NCBI GenBank assembly: GCA_902494515.1
Contig: CABUTS010000015.1
Coordinates: 1-50,505 of the forward strand
Direction: 5' to 3'
Source: an uncultured Muribaculaceae bacterium
Lineage (GTDB): Bacteria > Bacteroidota > Bacteroidia > Bacteroidales > Muribaculaceae
Length of the DNA stretch: 50,505 nucleotides
The notes below the pieces were generated by a model. It did not search any database. It saw only the letters and a program-made list of their open reading frames with translations, and was not told where the DNA came from. The position numbers were made by a program, and so were the translations under genes. Of the stretch, positions 18,884-27,636 are shown piece by piece. Each line of letters starts with the position of its first letter. The first letter of the stretch is position 1.

Positions 18884-20503
18884 TCAGGGCTGGGGGTAGA
18901 GGCGGAGGCGGGCGGCGGCGACTTTCTCATCGGTGATGTAGTCGTCGTATTCCATCATCTTGTCGATGATGCCGTTCGGGGTCAGCTCGATGATGCGGTT
19001 GCAGACCGTCTGAATGAATTCGTGGTCGTGGCTCGAGAGGAGGATGACCCCCTTGAAGCCCTGCAGGGTGTTGTTGAAGGCCTGGATGGACTCCAGGTCG
19101 AGGTGGTTGGTCGGGGAGTCGAGCACCATGGTGTTGGCGTTGCGGAGCATCATGCGCGAGATCATGCAGCGCATCTTTTCACCGCCGGAGAGCACCGAGG
19201 CTTTTTTGAGCACCTCCTCGCCGGAGAACAGCATCTTGCCGAGGAAGCCCTTCAGGTAGATTTCCGAGGAGTCGTCGGAGAACTGGCAGAGCCAGTCCAC
19301 GAGGTTCATGTCGGTATTGAAGAACGAGGAGTTGTCGAGGGGCAGGTAGGCCGTGGTGATGGTCTGACCCCAGTCGTATGAGCCTTCGTCGGGCTTGCGG
19401 TTCCCCATGATGATTTCAAACAGCGCGGTCATGGCGCGGGGGTCGTGGCTCAGGAAAGCGACCTTGTCGCCCTTCTCGATCTGAAAGTTGACATCCTTGA
19501 AGAGCAGCTCGCCGTCGACCGAGGCCGACAGTCCGTGAACCTCGAGAATCTTGTTGCCGACTTCGCGTTCCGGGGTGAAGATGATGCCGGGATAGCGGCG
19601 CGACGAAGGCTGGATCTCCTCGATGTTGAGCTTTTCGAGCATCTTCTTGCGGGAGGTCGTCTGCTTGGACTTAGCAACGTTGGCCGAGAAACGCTGGATG
19701 AACTCCAGCAGTTCCTTGCGCTTCTCCTCGGCCTTCTTGTTCTGCTGCTGCTGCTGACGCAGGGCCAGCTGCGAGGACTCATACCAGAAGGAGTAGTTGC
19801 CGGCGAAGAGGGTGACCTTGTTGTAGTCGATATCGAGGGTGTGGGTGCAGACCGAGTCGAGGAAGTGACGGTCGTGGCTGACCACGAGCACGGTGTTTTC
19901 AAATTTCGAGAGGTAATCTTCGAGCCAGGCTACGGTGTCGAGGTCGAGGTCGTTGGTAGGCTCGTCGAGCAACAGGTTGTCGGGGTTGCCGAACAGCGCC
20001 TTTGCCAGCAGCACGCGCACCTTCTCGTTACCCGAAAGGTCGCGCATAAGCATCTGGTGGCGCTCCTCCTTGATGCCGAGACCCGAGAGGAGGGCGGCGG
20101 CGTCGCTCTCGGCGTTCCATCCCTCGAGTTCGGCGAACTTCTCTTCGAGCTCCGAGGCGCGGATGCCGTCGGCGTCGGAGAAATCCTCCTTGCAGTAGAG
20201 TGCGTTCTTCTCCTGCATGATATCCCAGAGGACCGTGTGCCCCTGGAGGACGGTGTCGAGGACCGTGCAGTCGTCGAATTTGAAGTGGTCCTGCTCGAGC
20301 ACCGACATTCGTTCGCCGGGACCCATTGTCACAGAACCGTGGGTGGGGGCGAGCTGGTCGGAAAGTATACGCATGAGCGTGGACTTCCCGGCACCGTTGG
20401 CACCGATGATGCCGTAGCAGTTGCCGGGTGTGAATTTCAGGTTAACATCCTGAAACAAAACTCTTTTACCGAATTGTATACCTAAATTGTTGACAGCTAT
20501 CAT
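18884..20503 (-). CDS. ABC-F family ATPase (YbiT-like) with degenerate second nucleotide site
   Basis: 539 residues, cytosolic and without membrane segments. ABC-F proteins act on the ribosome. NBD1 is intact: GANGAGKST (about 34-42), signature LSGNEKV and LLLDEPTND. A Gln- and Lys-rich linker (QQQQQNKKAEEKRKE) follows. NBD2 keeps the signature (LSGGEKM) and the switch His (SSHDHEF). Where the P-loop should be it has FLSHDPRAMTAL (about 349-360), and the Walker B segment reads LDSPTNHLD, with Ser in place of the catalytic Glu (about 463). This may be a lineage trait rather than damage, since the surroundings are well preserved. A consensus promoter lies 56 nt upstream; purL follows. Confidence 0.92.
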   Translation of the reverse strand: MIAVNNLGIQFGKRVLFQDVNLKFTPGNCYGIIGANGAGKSTLMRILSDQLAPTHGSVTMGPGERMSVLEQDHFKFDDCTVLDTVLQGHTVLWDIMQEKNALYCKEDFSDADGIRASELEEKFAELEGWNAESDAAALLSGLGIKEERHQMLMRDLSGNEKVRVLLAKALFGNPDNLLLDEPTNDLDLDTVAWLEDYLSKFENTVLVVSHDRHFLDSVCTHTLDIDYNKVTLFAGNYSFWYESSQLALRQQQQQNKKAEEKRKELLEFIQRFSANVAKSKQTTSRKKMLEKLNIEEIQPSSRRYPGIIFTPEREVGNKILEVHGLSASVDGELLFKDVNFQIEKGDKVAFLSHDPRAMTALFEIIMGNRKPDEGSYDWGQTITTAYLPLDNSSFFNTDMNLVDWLCQFSDDSSEIYLKGFLGKMLFSGEEVLKKASVLSGGEKMRCMISRMMLRNANTMVLDSPTNHLDLESIQAFNNTLQGFKGVILLSSHDHEFIQTVCNRIIELTPNGIIDKMMEYDDYITDEKVAAARLRLYPQP

Positions 20504-20558
20504 TATGAACAGTAAATGTGCAAAAAACAGCGGGGCGTCAGCGTCCCCATTTCGACTG

Positions 20559-20589
20559 CAAAGTTACGCAAAATCCGCCGTCTGCCAAA
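20559..20589 (-). promoter_or_regulatory. Consensus promoter of the ABC-F (and probably purL) transcript
   Basis: On the minus strand TTTG (plus 20586-20589), 19 nt, TAACTTTG (plus 20559-20566). It is an exact match to the Bacteroidota promoter pattern, 55 nt before the start codon. Confidence 0.8.
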
Positions 20590-20679
20590 AAAAAGCTGCC
20601 ATAAACCGCTGAAATCCTCCGAAAACTCCTTTTTTCTGCTCTTTCAGCCACTTACCCTCCCCTTTTTACCCACAAAATG

Positions 20680-20716
20680 AGGCTGTATCGCAGAAAATGG
20701 AATTGCGATACAGCCT
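20680..20716. terminator. 13-bp inverted repeat downstream of the beta-barrel gene
   Basis: AGGCTGTATCGCA (20680-20692) and TGCGATACAGCCT (20704-20716) are perfect complements around an 11-nt loop. On the minus strand it follows the beta-barrel stop by about 95 nt. Flanking T/A runs are short, so terminator function is likely but not certain. Confidence 0.6.
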
Positions 20717-20811
20717 TATGGGGGACGGGAAATGTCGGTATGGGTTGACGGAAAATGTCGTTATGTGTTTAGGGGGATGCCGGGATGGGGCGGGGGATGC
20801 CGGGGTGGAGG

Positions 20812-21558
20812 TCAGAAGTTGTAGCCGACGGAGATATTGATGGTGTTGCGGTGCATGTTGCGGTTGAGTTTGGCTTCGTAGGGGCCGGCGGCGATGACGG
20901 AGGCTTCCTTCATCTGGGTGCAGCCTACGGAGCCGCCGACGCTCATGTAATAGCGGCCGTAGGTGATGCCGGCGCCGAAGTTCCACTGGATGTCGGCGTG
21001 TTTGAATCCGCCGGTGCCGAAGGCGCTGACGCTTTCGGAGGCAACGCGGGTGCCGTCGGGTTCAATCACGTCGTTCTGATGGTAGCGGGCTACAACCGAG
21101 AGGTTGAGCTGGAAGCCGGTGAAGACGTGGACTGAAAGGTCGGGGGCGAAGTCGAAGTGGTAGCCGAGGTTCAGGGGGAGGCGAAAACCGAAGTTGCGCA
21201 GGGAACCGTCGACGGCGAAGGGGACGTCGCGGGAGTTTTCGTTACCTTCGGGGTCGGTCCATACGACCTTCTGGGTCTGGGTGGTGTATGTGCCGAAGAC
21301 GTTGTAGAACAGTGAGAGGCCCGGTTCGAAGTAGAGGTTCTTCCAGAGGGGGATATCGTAGACGATACCGGCTGAGAATCCCGGTTTGCTGGAGTAGAGG
21401 GGACCGCCGTTGTTGGTGGAGCAAACATCGATTCCGGCCCGGATGCCGAAGTAGGTTCGGTTTTCGGGGTTGTCGAACATATAATTCTGGGCGTTGGCCG
21501 TGGAGGCTGCGGCAGTGAAGAGGAGAGCTGCGGCTGCTAAAGTCTTGATTGCTTTCAT
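20812..21558 (-). CDS. Outer-membrane beta-barrel protein (porin family / PorT-like)
   Basis: 248 residues with a signal peptide (MKAIKTLAAAALLFTAAASTANAQ). The mature part shows alternating amphipathic strands with 'GIRAGID', 'FSAGIVYDIPLWKNLYFEPGLSLFYN', 'FRLPLNLGYHF' and a terminal aromatic 'NISVGYNF', the usual beta-barrel closing strand. It resembles the small 8-stranded OMP_b-brl families common in Bacteroidota; substrate and role are unknown. It is transcribed towards a palindrome at 20680 and is divergent from the DUF4923 gene. Confidence 0.85.
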   Translation of the reverse strand: MKAIKTLAAAALLFTAAASTANAQNYMFDNPENRTYFGIRAGIDVCSTNNGGPLYSSKPGFSAGIVYDIPLWKNLYFEPGLSLFYNVFGTYTTQTQKVVWTDPEGNENSRDVPFAVDGSLRNFGFRLPLNLGYHFDFAPDLSVHVFTGFQLNLSVVARYHQNDVIEPDGTRVASESVSAFGTGGFKHADIQWNFGAGITYGRYYMSVGGSVGCTQMKEASVIAAGPYEAKLNRNMHRNTINISVGYNF

Positions 21559-22076
21559 ATTGCAGTTGGTTTCAGAGGCAAAGCAAACATCCCGGATTCG
21601 GGGCGCCGAAAGGCTCCGGCGGGTTGTTCAGAAGTAATTGCGCAAAATTTTTGTAAAGTTAAGTTTTTTTTCTGAATAAAAATGAAAATGGCATGTTAAA
21701 GTTTTTAACAAATAATAATCTACCAACGGGCACCCCCTTTTGCTCAATCGCTTGTATTTTTTATTATCTTTGCAGGCAGAAGGGGAAAAGGAGTAATATA
21801 TTTTTAAGATAAAGTGTTAAGTGAAGAGTTTATTGGATGATTTTGACTCCAGATTTCGATAGAATAAACATAGCATTTGGATTTGATACAAGAATAATTA
21901 TTGATTGGTTTAGTTAATTTTAATGATTGGTTATAGACTTACGCATCTTTCTTTTTCCAAAAGGATACAATAATAAGGTAAAAAAGTTGTTTTAGTTATA
22001 TATAAAGGTAACGTAATTCCTCGATTATAAGGTAAACGTAAATCCCCGATTCATAAATTCATTCAATCATAGAGGT
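21559..22076. other. 518-nt divergent AT-rich intergenic region
   Basis: This spacer between the beta-barrel (minus) and DUF4923 (plus) genes is much more AT-rich than its neighbours. It holds a plus-strand promoter near 21739-21772 and direct repeats of AAGGTAA(A)CGTAA(A/T)TCC(T/C)CGATT at about 22005-22050, with a third ATAAGGTAAAA copy near 21973. A TAACTTTA box near 21653-21660 on the minus strand may serve the beta-barrel gene. No gene was seen. Confidence 0.55.
21739..21772 (+). promoter_or_regulatory. Candidate promoter for DUF4923 and the downstream surface protein
   Basis: TTTG at 21739-21742 and TATCTTTG at 21765-21772, spaced by 22 nt, slightly longer than usual. It would give a leader of about 300 nt. 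Confidence 0.5.
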
Positions 22077-22955
22077 ATGAAAAAGGTATTCTTCGCACTT
22101 ATAGGGGCGGCTATGCTGGCTGCTCCATCGATCATGGCGGAGCCTGCGGCGGCTCCCGATCTCCGCGACCTTCTCGGCGGCCTCGGCGGTGGCACTGCTG
22201 CGGATTCCACCGCAACCGGCGGTTCGGGCCTCGGCGGCGTGCTCGGTCAGGTACTTAACGGCGGCTCTTCATCCGGCTCCTCGAACTCCGGGAGTGGTCT
22301 CGGCGACCTGCTCGGCGGTGTAATCGGCGGACTGATGGGTGGTCAGGAGCTTACGGCTGAGAACCTTGCGGGCGTATACAAATACAGCGAACCCGCCATC
22401 TCGTTTGTCAGCGAGGACCTGCTCCAGAAGGCCGGCGGCATTGCTGCCGCAGCGGCTCTGAAGTCGAAACTCCAGCCCTACTATCAGCGCGCCGGAATGG
22501 AAAAACTGCAGGTTACCCTCAGCGCCGACCAGTCCTTCCAGTTTGAACTTGGCCGCATGAAAATTTCCGGCACCTACGAAAAGGATTCCACCAAAACCGA
22601 CGACGCCAACGCCTTCGTGTTCCATTTCCAGGCACTCAAATCCTTCAATGTCGGCAAGATAGACGCTGACCTGCAGCTCATCAACGGGCAGCTGATCATG
22701 ACTTTCGACGCCTCGAAGCTGATCACACTGGTCAACGCCATCGCCAAGATTTCCGGCAAAAGCTCCCTGCAGGCAGCCGCCAAACTTCTCGGGAGCTTCG
22801 ACGGCCTGCGCTGCGGTTTCTCCCTGAAGAAGATCGGCGACGCCCCGGCATCCGACTCCTCCGCAGCTCCGGCAGATTCGTCCGCAACTGACTCCGCAAC
22901 GCCGGGTTTAGGACTGTCCGGGCTATTCAATGCCATTTCAAACCGCCGCAAATAG
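22077..22955 (+). CDS. DUF4923 family secreted protein
   Basis: 292 residues with a signal peptide (MKKVFFALIGAAMLAAPSIMA). Residues about 30-105 are a Gly/Ser-rich low-complexity segment. The DUF4923 core follows from about 'LAGVYKYSEPAISFVSEDLL' to the Phe/Lys-rich end, with repeated amphipathic strands suggesting a lipocalin- or beta-sandwich-like fold (inference). The C terminus is again Ala/Ser/Asp-rich. The function is unknown; the family is found in Bacteroidales. It is followed after 86 nt by the giant surface protein, probably in one transcript. Confidence 0.85.
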   Translation: MKKVFFALIGAAMLAAPSIMAEPAAAPDLRDLLGGLGGGTAADSTATGGSGLGGVLGQVLNGGSSSGSSNSGSGLGDLLGGVIGGLMGGQELTAENLAGVYKYSEPAISFVSEDLLQKAGGIAAAAALKSKLQPYYQRAGMEKLQVTLSADQSFQFELGRMKISGTYEKDSTKTDDANAFVFHFQALKSFNVGKIDADLQLINGQLIMTFDASKLITLVNAIAKISGKSSLQAAAKLLGSFDGLRCGFSLKKIGDAPASDSSAAPADSSATDSATPGLGLSGLFNAISNRRK

Positions 22956-23041
22956 TGCGGCGGACTGCCACGTCGGGGAGGGGGGGAGTAATGTCCCACA
23001 CTGTTTCAGATCATAATCCAAATATTTATACATTTTTTTCA

Positions 23042-26000
23042 ATGAGAAAAACATTATTTGCTCTGACAGCCGCGATGGCAGTGAGCGCAGGCGGATGGTC
23101 GCTTTCGGCGGCCGGTCCGATTCCGCAGCTCAACGGCATCATGGTGTCATACGACGAGGAAGCTGAACTCTTCCCCGGTCTGTGGGCTTTGCCTACTGAG
23201 GCATCGGGCAGCTGGAACATGAAGTTCTACATGAATCCGTCCGACTGCTCCTTCTACAGTGGTGTGCCCTACGAACAGGTGTACTACTCGACCCGTTTCA
23301 CCTCGTCCCAAGGTACACCGTTGTCCTATGTTGTCGCTTACTCGTTCGACTGCGATCCCGAGGCCGGATGGGGCGACTGGACAAACACCCACGATGCCAC
23401 CTATCTCCCGTACGACCAGGCTTATAACCCCTACGACCACCGCATCTACGGCATCTTCGCCAACCAACAGATGACCGGAATGGTCTTTGCTACTGCTACT
23501 TACGAACACAACAACAATAGCCGAATCCACCCCATCAAGGAGCTGGAGGGTAACTGGATTGCTCTGGCCGCTGCTCCCGACGGACAGATGTATGCCATCA
23601 AGGCCGAGGTCGAAGGTTCGGGCTATGAGGCCACGGTGACCGGGTCGGCTCTCTACAAAATCGACCGTCTGACCGGCGACGTCACCTTCATTGGCGAGAC
23701 CGGCGAGCAGCCCGTGCTGATCGGTTCCGCCACCATCGACCCCCGCAGCGGCCGTATGTTCTGGACCGTAGCCAAGTCGGCCAACGAATCGTATCTCACC
23801 GAGGTTGACCTGACCACCGGCGCTGCTACCAAGCTCTATGACTTCGACCTGAGCCGCCACGTGGTCGGCATTTTTGCCGAAGTGCCTGAGGCCGAGGCCG
23901 GTGCTCCCGCTGCCGTGACTGACGCTGCCGCCGCCTTCGAGGGCGCTTCGCTCGAGGGCAGTGTCAGCTTCACCGCCCCCGCCACCTGCTTCGACGGCTC
24001 CGCTGCCGACGGCTCGCAGACCTACCGCATCTTCGACGACGGCGTGCTTCTGGCCGAGGGTTCGGCCAACGCCGGGGCTGTCGTATCGGTGCCTGTGACC
24101 CTGAGCGCCACCGGTGACCGCGACCTCATCCTCTACACACTCAACGCCGCAGGTGCTTCCCCCAAGACCCATGTCGGGATGTTCGCCGGCTACGGTACCC
24201 CCGCAGCTCCCCAGAATGTCAAGGCCGAGGCTGACGACGCCGGCATCGTAACCATCATCTGGGACGCCGTAACCACTGCGGCCGACGGCGGTTACATCAA
24301 CCCCGCCGACGTGCGCTACACCGTCACCGAGACCCTCTCGGGCACCGTTGTCGCCACTGCCGTCGAAGGCACCTCCGCCACTTTCACCCCCACAGCCACC
24401 GGGATGACCACTTATACCTTCTCGGTTACCGCCGACAACCACGGCATGATTTCCGAGGCCGGTGTGTCGAACAGTCTGACCCTCGGTTCGCTTGAGCCCC
24501 CCTTCTTCCAGGGCTTCGACAGCGAGGAGGGGCTGACCAGCTTCACCACAGTTGACGGCAACGGCGACGGCAAGAAATGGACGTTCTACACCGACCGCGT
24601 GCGCATGGGCTATAACTCCAGACTGGCCATGGATGACTGGCTGATTACTCCGCCGCTCCACCTCGAGGCCGGCAAGAGCTATTATGCATCCTTCAAGGCC
24701 CGCAACGAGAACGATCGTAACCACGAGCGCGTGGCAGCAGCCTGGGGCAGCCAGCCGACCGCCGAGGCCATGACCAACGTGCTCGTGGAGCCCACCGATC
24801 TGTCCAGCAAAGAATACATTGAGCTCGGCGGCTACATCACCCCGACCGAAACCGGCACATACTACTTCGGTATCCACGGCGTTTCCGACGCAGATACCTA
24901 CTATCTCAACGTCGATGACATCAGCGTTGCCGCAGGTGTCAGCATCGACGCTCCCGCGGCTTCGACCGACATGGCTATCACCCCTGACGCCGACGGTGAA
25001 TACAAGGCTACCGTCAGCCTGAAGGCTCCGGCCCTGACTCTCGGCGGCGGTGCGCTCGCTGCTATCACCCGCATTGATGTATCCCGCGGCGAAACCCTCG
25101 TACACACTTTCGATGCTCCCGCTCCGGGTGCCTCCCTCAGCTTCACCGACGAGCTCACCGAAGGGGGTACATTTACCTACACCGCCGTGGCCTACAATGA
25201 TAACGGCGCAGGTGCCCCCGTCAAAGCGTCGGCTTATATCGGTATGCCTATGGCCTCAGCCCCTGCCGCTGTTTCCATCGTCGAAACCGAGGCGGGTATG
25301 GTGACCCTGAGCTGGGATAAGGTAGCAACGTCGGCCGACGGCGCTGCCATCAATCCCGACAAGGTGAAGTATAATGTATACAAAATCATTCCCAAAACCA
25401 CTTCCTGGGGGAGCGATGAGGAGGAACTGATTGACGCCGGCATCACCGCGAACTCCTACAGCTTCCGCGCTGTGGAAGAGGGTAGCCAGGCTTCAGTCGG
25501 CTACGCAGTTTCCGCCGTCACCGACTTCGGCGAAACCGCCCACACCGCGAGTGAACGTATCATCGTCGGCGACCCCTATACCGACTTCGCCGAATCCTGG
25601 GCCAACGGCAAGGCTTCCACAGTCATTATCACGGAACGAATCAATTACGGTAACTGGTCCATAGAGTCCAGCGAATGGAGCACTCCGACGCCGCAGGACG
25701 CCGACGGAGGCTACATGGTAATGCGCGGCTATGGCGCCGGCTACTCCGGCGCCCTGACCACCGGCAAGATCAACCTCGAGGGTAACGACTTCCCGCAGTT
25801 TGTATTCTACAGCTATACTCCCGAGGGTGACGTCGATGACCTCAACTCCATCGCTATTTCCGTACGCTCCTTTGGCGAAACCGAGTGGACCGAGGTCTTC
25901 AACAAGACCGTTGTAGAGATGGGTGCCACAACCGGCTGGCACGAAGTCCGCGTACCTCTGACCGGCTTCGCCGGCAAGATCGTGCAGATCCGAATGCTCG

Positions 26001-27418
26001 CCACTGTCTTCGACCGCACTTACTCTGATATCTGCATCGACAACCTCAGCATCGGAACGATGCCCGGCATTGACTTCGAAATCACCGGCGTTTCCGCTCC
26101 CGAATATGCCAAGGCCGGCGAACCGTTCAGCGTCGTTGTCAGCTACATGAACCTCGGCGCAGGCAATTCCGAGGGTCACCTCATAAGCCTGCTTGATGGC
26201 GACGGCCTGATCCTGACCACCGTGGAGGGTGAACCCGCCGCCAGCATGACGCCCGTAACCGCCCGCATTTCCTACGTGATGCCCGCCACCGCCACCGAGG
26301 CCGCGCGCTATCGTGTATATATGTACCAGATAAATGACGTTGACACGGAAAATAACCTCAGCGATGAATTCTCCATTGCTCCTACGGCTTCCATCCTCCC
26401 CGCTCCCTCGACCCTGAAGGCTATCAAGGGCACAGGCGCCGTTGAACTCTCCTGGCAGGCTCCCGCCATGGACGAGGCTCCCGCCGAAGCCAAGACCGAG
26501 GACTTCGAGGGTCACACCGCATGGTCCAATAAGTCTGACTCCTGGTTCTTCCTCGATATCGACAAGCGACCCGTCGGCGGCTTCAGCATCGACATTCCCG
26601 GCTTCACTCCGGGTGAGACCTCGTCGTTCTTCGTGTTCGAGACCTCCGGTGACTTCACCGGCGTCACCTCCTTCGCAGCCCATTCCGGCATGAAATACAT
26701 CGCCGCACCCTACGCAATCGGCGGACCTGTCGATGACTGGGCCGTTTCGCCCGAGCTCAGCGGCGAGGAACAGAACATCTCGTTCTACGCCCGCAGCTAC
26801 AGCCCCTCTTATCCCGAACGCATCGAGGTGCTCTACTCCACCGGTTCGCTGAACCCCGCAGACTTCCAGTCCACCGGCACCATCTTTGATGCCGTACCCA
26901 ACGAATGGACACTCTGCCAGGCCACCCTCCCCGCCGGTGCCCTGCACTTCGCGCTCCGTTCCTGCGCCTCCGATCCCTTCTTCATCCAGATCGACGACGT
27001 GACCTTCGCTCCGGCTTCGACCCACGGTCTGACTGTAGACAGCTATAACGTTTACCGCGACGGCGTTCAGGTGAACGAGGCTCCCGTGACCGCCACCACC
27101 TTCACCGACGCTGTCGACACCCCCGACGCCCACACCTGGACTGTTTCGGCAGTTTATACCCGCGGTGAATCCGGAATGTCGAATGTAGCATCCGCCGAAT
27201 CCGGAATCGATGGCGTGACTACCTCCGGCATCCGCATCGCAGGCGCCGAGGGTCAGGTGATTGTAACCGGTGCCCAGGGCCTCCGCCTGACAGTCGCTGC
27301 CACCGACGGCAAGCTCCTCTACGACGCTGCCGCCGCTGACCGCACCGTCATCGACCTCCCCTCCGGCATCTACATCGTTACCGCCGGCACCACCACCGCC
27401 AAGGTAGCTGTGAAGTAA
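23042..27418 (+). CDS. Giant secreted multidomain surface protein, paralogue of 19-4350
   Basis: 1458 residues from MRKTLFALTAAMAVSAGG, a clear signal peptide; a longer frame to 22955 has no signal and overlaps DUF4923. The N-terminal about 280 residues are propeller-like ('LYKIDRLTGDVTFIGETG'). Fn3-like repeats and choice-of-anchor J/MAM-type modules follow ('DDWLITPPLHL', 'VDDWAVSPEL', 'QIDDVTF'), with a CARDB-like segment ('PFSVVVSYMNLGAG'). The C-terminal 'GIYIVTAGTTTAKVAVK' matches the other giant protein and resembles a type IX sorting domain. It probably acts at the cell surface; no enzyme motif was recognised. Confidence 0.87.
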   Translation: MRKTLFALTAAMAVSAGGWSLSAAGPIPQLNGIMVSYDEEAELFPGLWALPTEASGSWNMKFYMNPSDCSFYSGVPYEQVYYSTRFTSSQGTPLSYVVAYSFDCDPEAGWGDWTNTHDATYLPYDQAYNPYDHRIYGIFANQQMTGMVFATATYEHNNNSRIHPIKELEGNWIALAAAPDGQMYAIKAEVEGSGYEATVTGSALYKIDRLTGDVTFIGETGEQPVLIGSATIDPRSGRMFWTVAKSANESYLTEVDLTTGAATKLYDFDLSRHVVGIFAEVPEAEAGAPAAVTDAAAAFEGASLEGSVSFTAPATCFDGSAADGSQTYRIFDDGVLLAEGSANAGAVVSVPVTLSATGDRDLILYTLNAAGASPKTHVGMFAGYGTPAAPQNVKAEADDAGIVTIIWDAVTTAADGGYINPADVRYTVTETLSGTVVATAVEGTSATFTPTATGMTTYTFSVTADNHGMISEAGVSNSLTLGSLEPPFFQGFDSEEGLTSFTTVDGNGDGKKWTFYTDRVRMGYNSRLAMDDWLITPPLHLEAGKSYYASFKARNENDRNHERVAAAWGSQPTAEAMTNVLVEPTDLSSKEYIELGGYITPTETGTYYFGIHGVSDADTYYLNVDDISVAAGVSIDAPAASTDMAITPDADGEYKATVSLKAPALTLGGGALAAITRIDVSRGETLVHTFDAPAPGASLSFTDELTEGGTFTYTAVAYNDNGAGAPVKASAYIGMPMASAPAAVSIVETEAGMVTLSWDKVATSADGAAINPDKVKYNVYKIIPKTTSWGSDEEELIDAGITANSYSFRAVEEGSQASVGYAVSAVTDFGETAHTASERIIVGDPYTDFAESWANGKASTVIITERINYGNWSIESSEWSTPTPQDADGGYMVMRGYGAGYSGALTTGKINLEGNDFPQFVFYSYTPEGDVDDLNSIAISVRSFGETEWTEVFNKTVVEMGATTGWHEVRVPLTGFAGKIVQIRMLATVFDRTYSDICIDNLSIGTMPGIDFEITGVSAPEYAKAGEPFSVVVSYMNLGAGNSEGHLISLLDGDGLILTTVEGEPAASMTPVTARISYVMPATATEAARYRVYMYQINDVDTENNLSDEFSIAPTASILPAPSTLKAIKGTGAVELSWQAPAMDEAPAEAKTEDFEGHTAWSNKSDSWFFLDIDKRPVGGFSIDIPGFTPGETSSFFVFETSGDFTGVTSFAAHSGMKYIAAPYAIGGPVDDWAVSPELSGEEQNISFYARSYSPSYPERIEVLYSTGSLNPADFQSTGTIFDAVPNEWTLCQATLPAGALHFALRSCASDPFFIQIDDVTFAPASTHGLTVDSYNVYRDGVQVNEAPVTATTFTDAVDTPDAHTWTVSAVYTRGESGMSNVASAESGIDGVTTSGIRIAGAEGQVIVTGAQGLRLTVAATDGKLLYDAAAADRTVIDLPSGIYIVTAGTTTAKVAVK

Positions 27419-27440
27419 ATATCATTGCAAATGATTTACC

Positions 27441-27475
27441 CCTGAAATCAGGGAATCTAATCCCTGATTTTCAGG
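27441..27475 (+). terminator. Long hairpin after the giant surface protein
   Basis: CCTGAAATCAGGGA-ATCTAA-TCCCTGATTTTCAGG: a 10-bp perfect inner stem (27445-27454 with 27461-27470) extended by CCTG/CAGG with a one-base bulge. It starts 22 nt after the stop codon. Confidence 0.65.
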
Positions 27476-27485
27476 ATCCCCTAAT

Positions 27486-27526
27486 AAAAATCGGACGGCG
27501 CTGTCTGGCGTCGCCCGATTTTTTTT
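27486..27526 (+). terminator. Intrinsic terminator
   Basis: AAAAATCGG (27486-27494) pairs with CCGATTTTT (27515-27523), with further CG pairs inside and a run of eight T. It ends the DUF4923-surface protein transcript, behind the hairpin at 27441. Confidence 0.8.
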
Positions 27527-27605
27527 GTCTATATTTTTGTCTATATTTTTGTCTATAATTCTGTCTATAATTTTGCCTATATATTTGTCTATATTTTTGT
27601 CTATA
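27522..27605. repeat. Seven tandem copies of a 12-bp unit (TTTTTGTCTATA)
   Basis: Units start every 12 nt from 27522. Four are identical and three differ by one to three bases (ATTCTGTCTATA, ATTTTGCCTATA, TATTTGTCTATA). The array begins inside the T-tract of the terminator and ends 31 nt before the stop codon of the convergent AAA gene. Confidence 0.92.
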
Positions 27606-27636
27606 AGGTTGCTCGGGTGAATTGGTTCGGAGTGGG

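Noticed and set aside
19742..19756. (CTG)n run in the ABC-F gene as a possible slippage tract
   Set aside because: It encodes a normal Gln-rich linker within an intact frame; the run is short.
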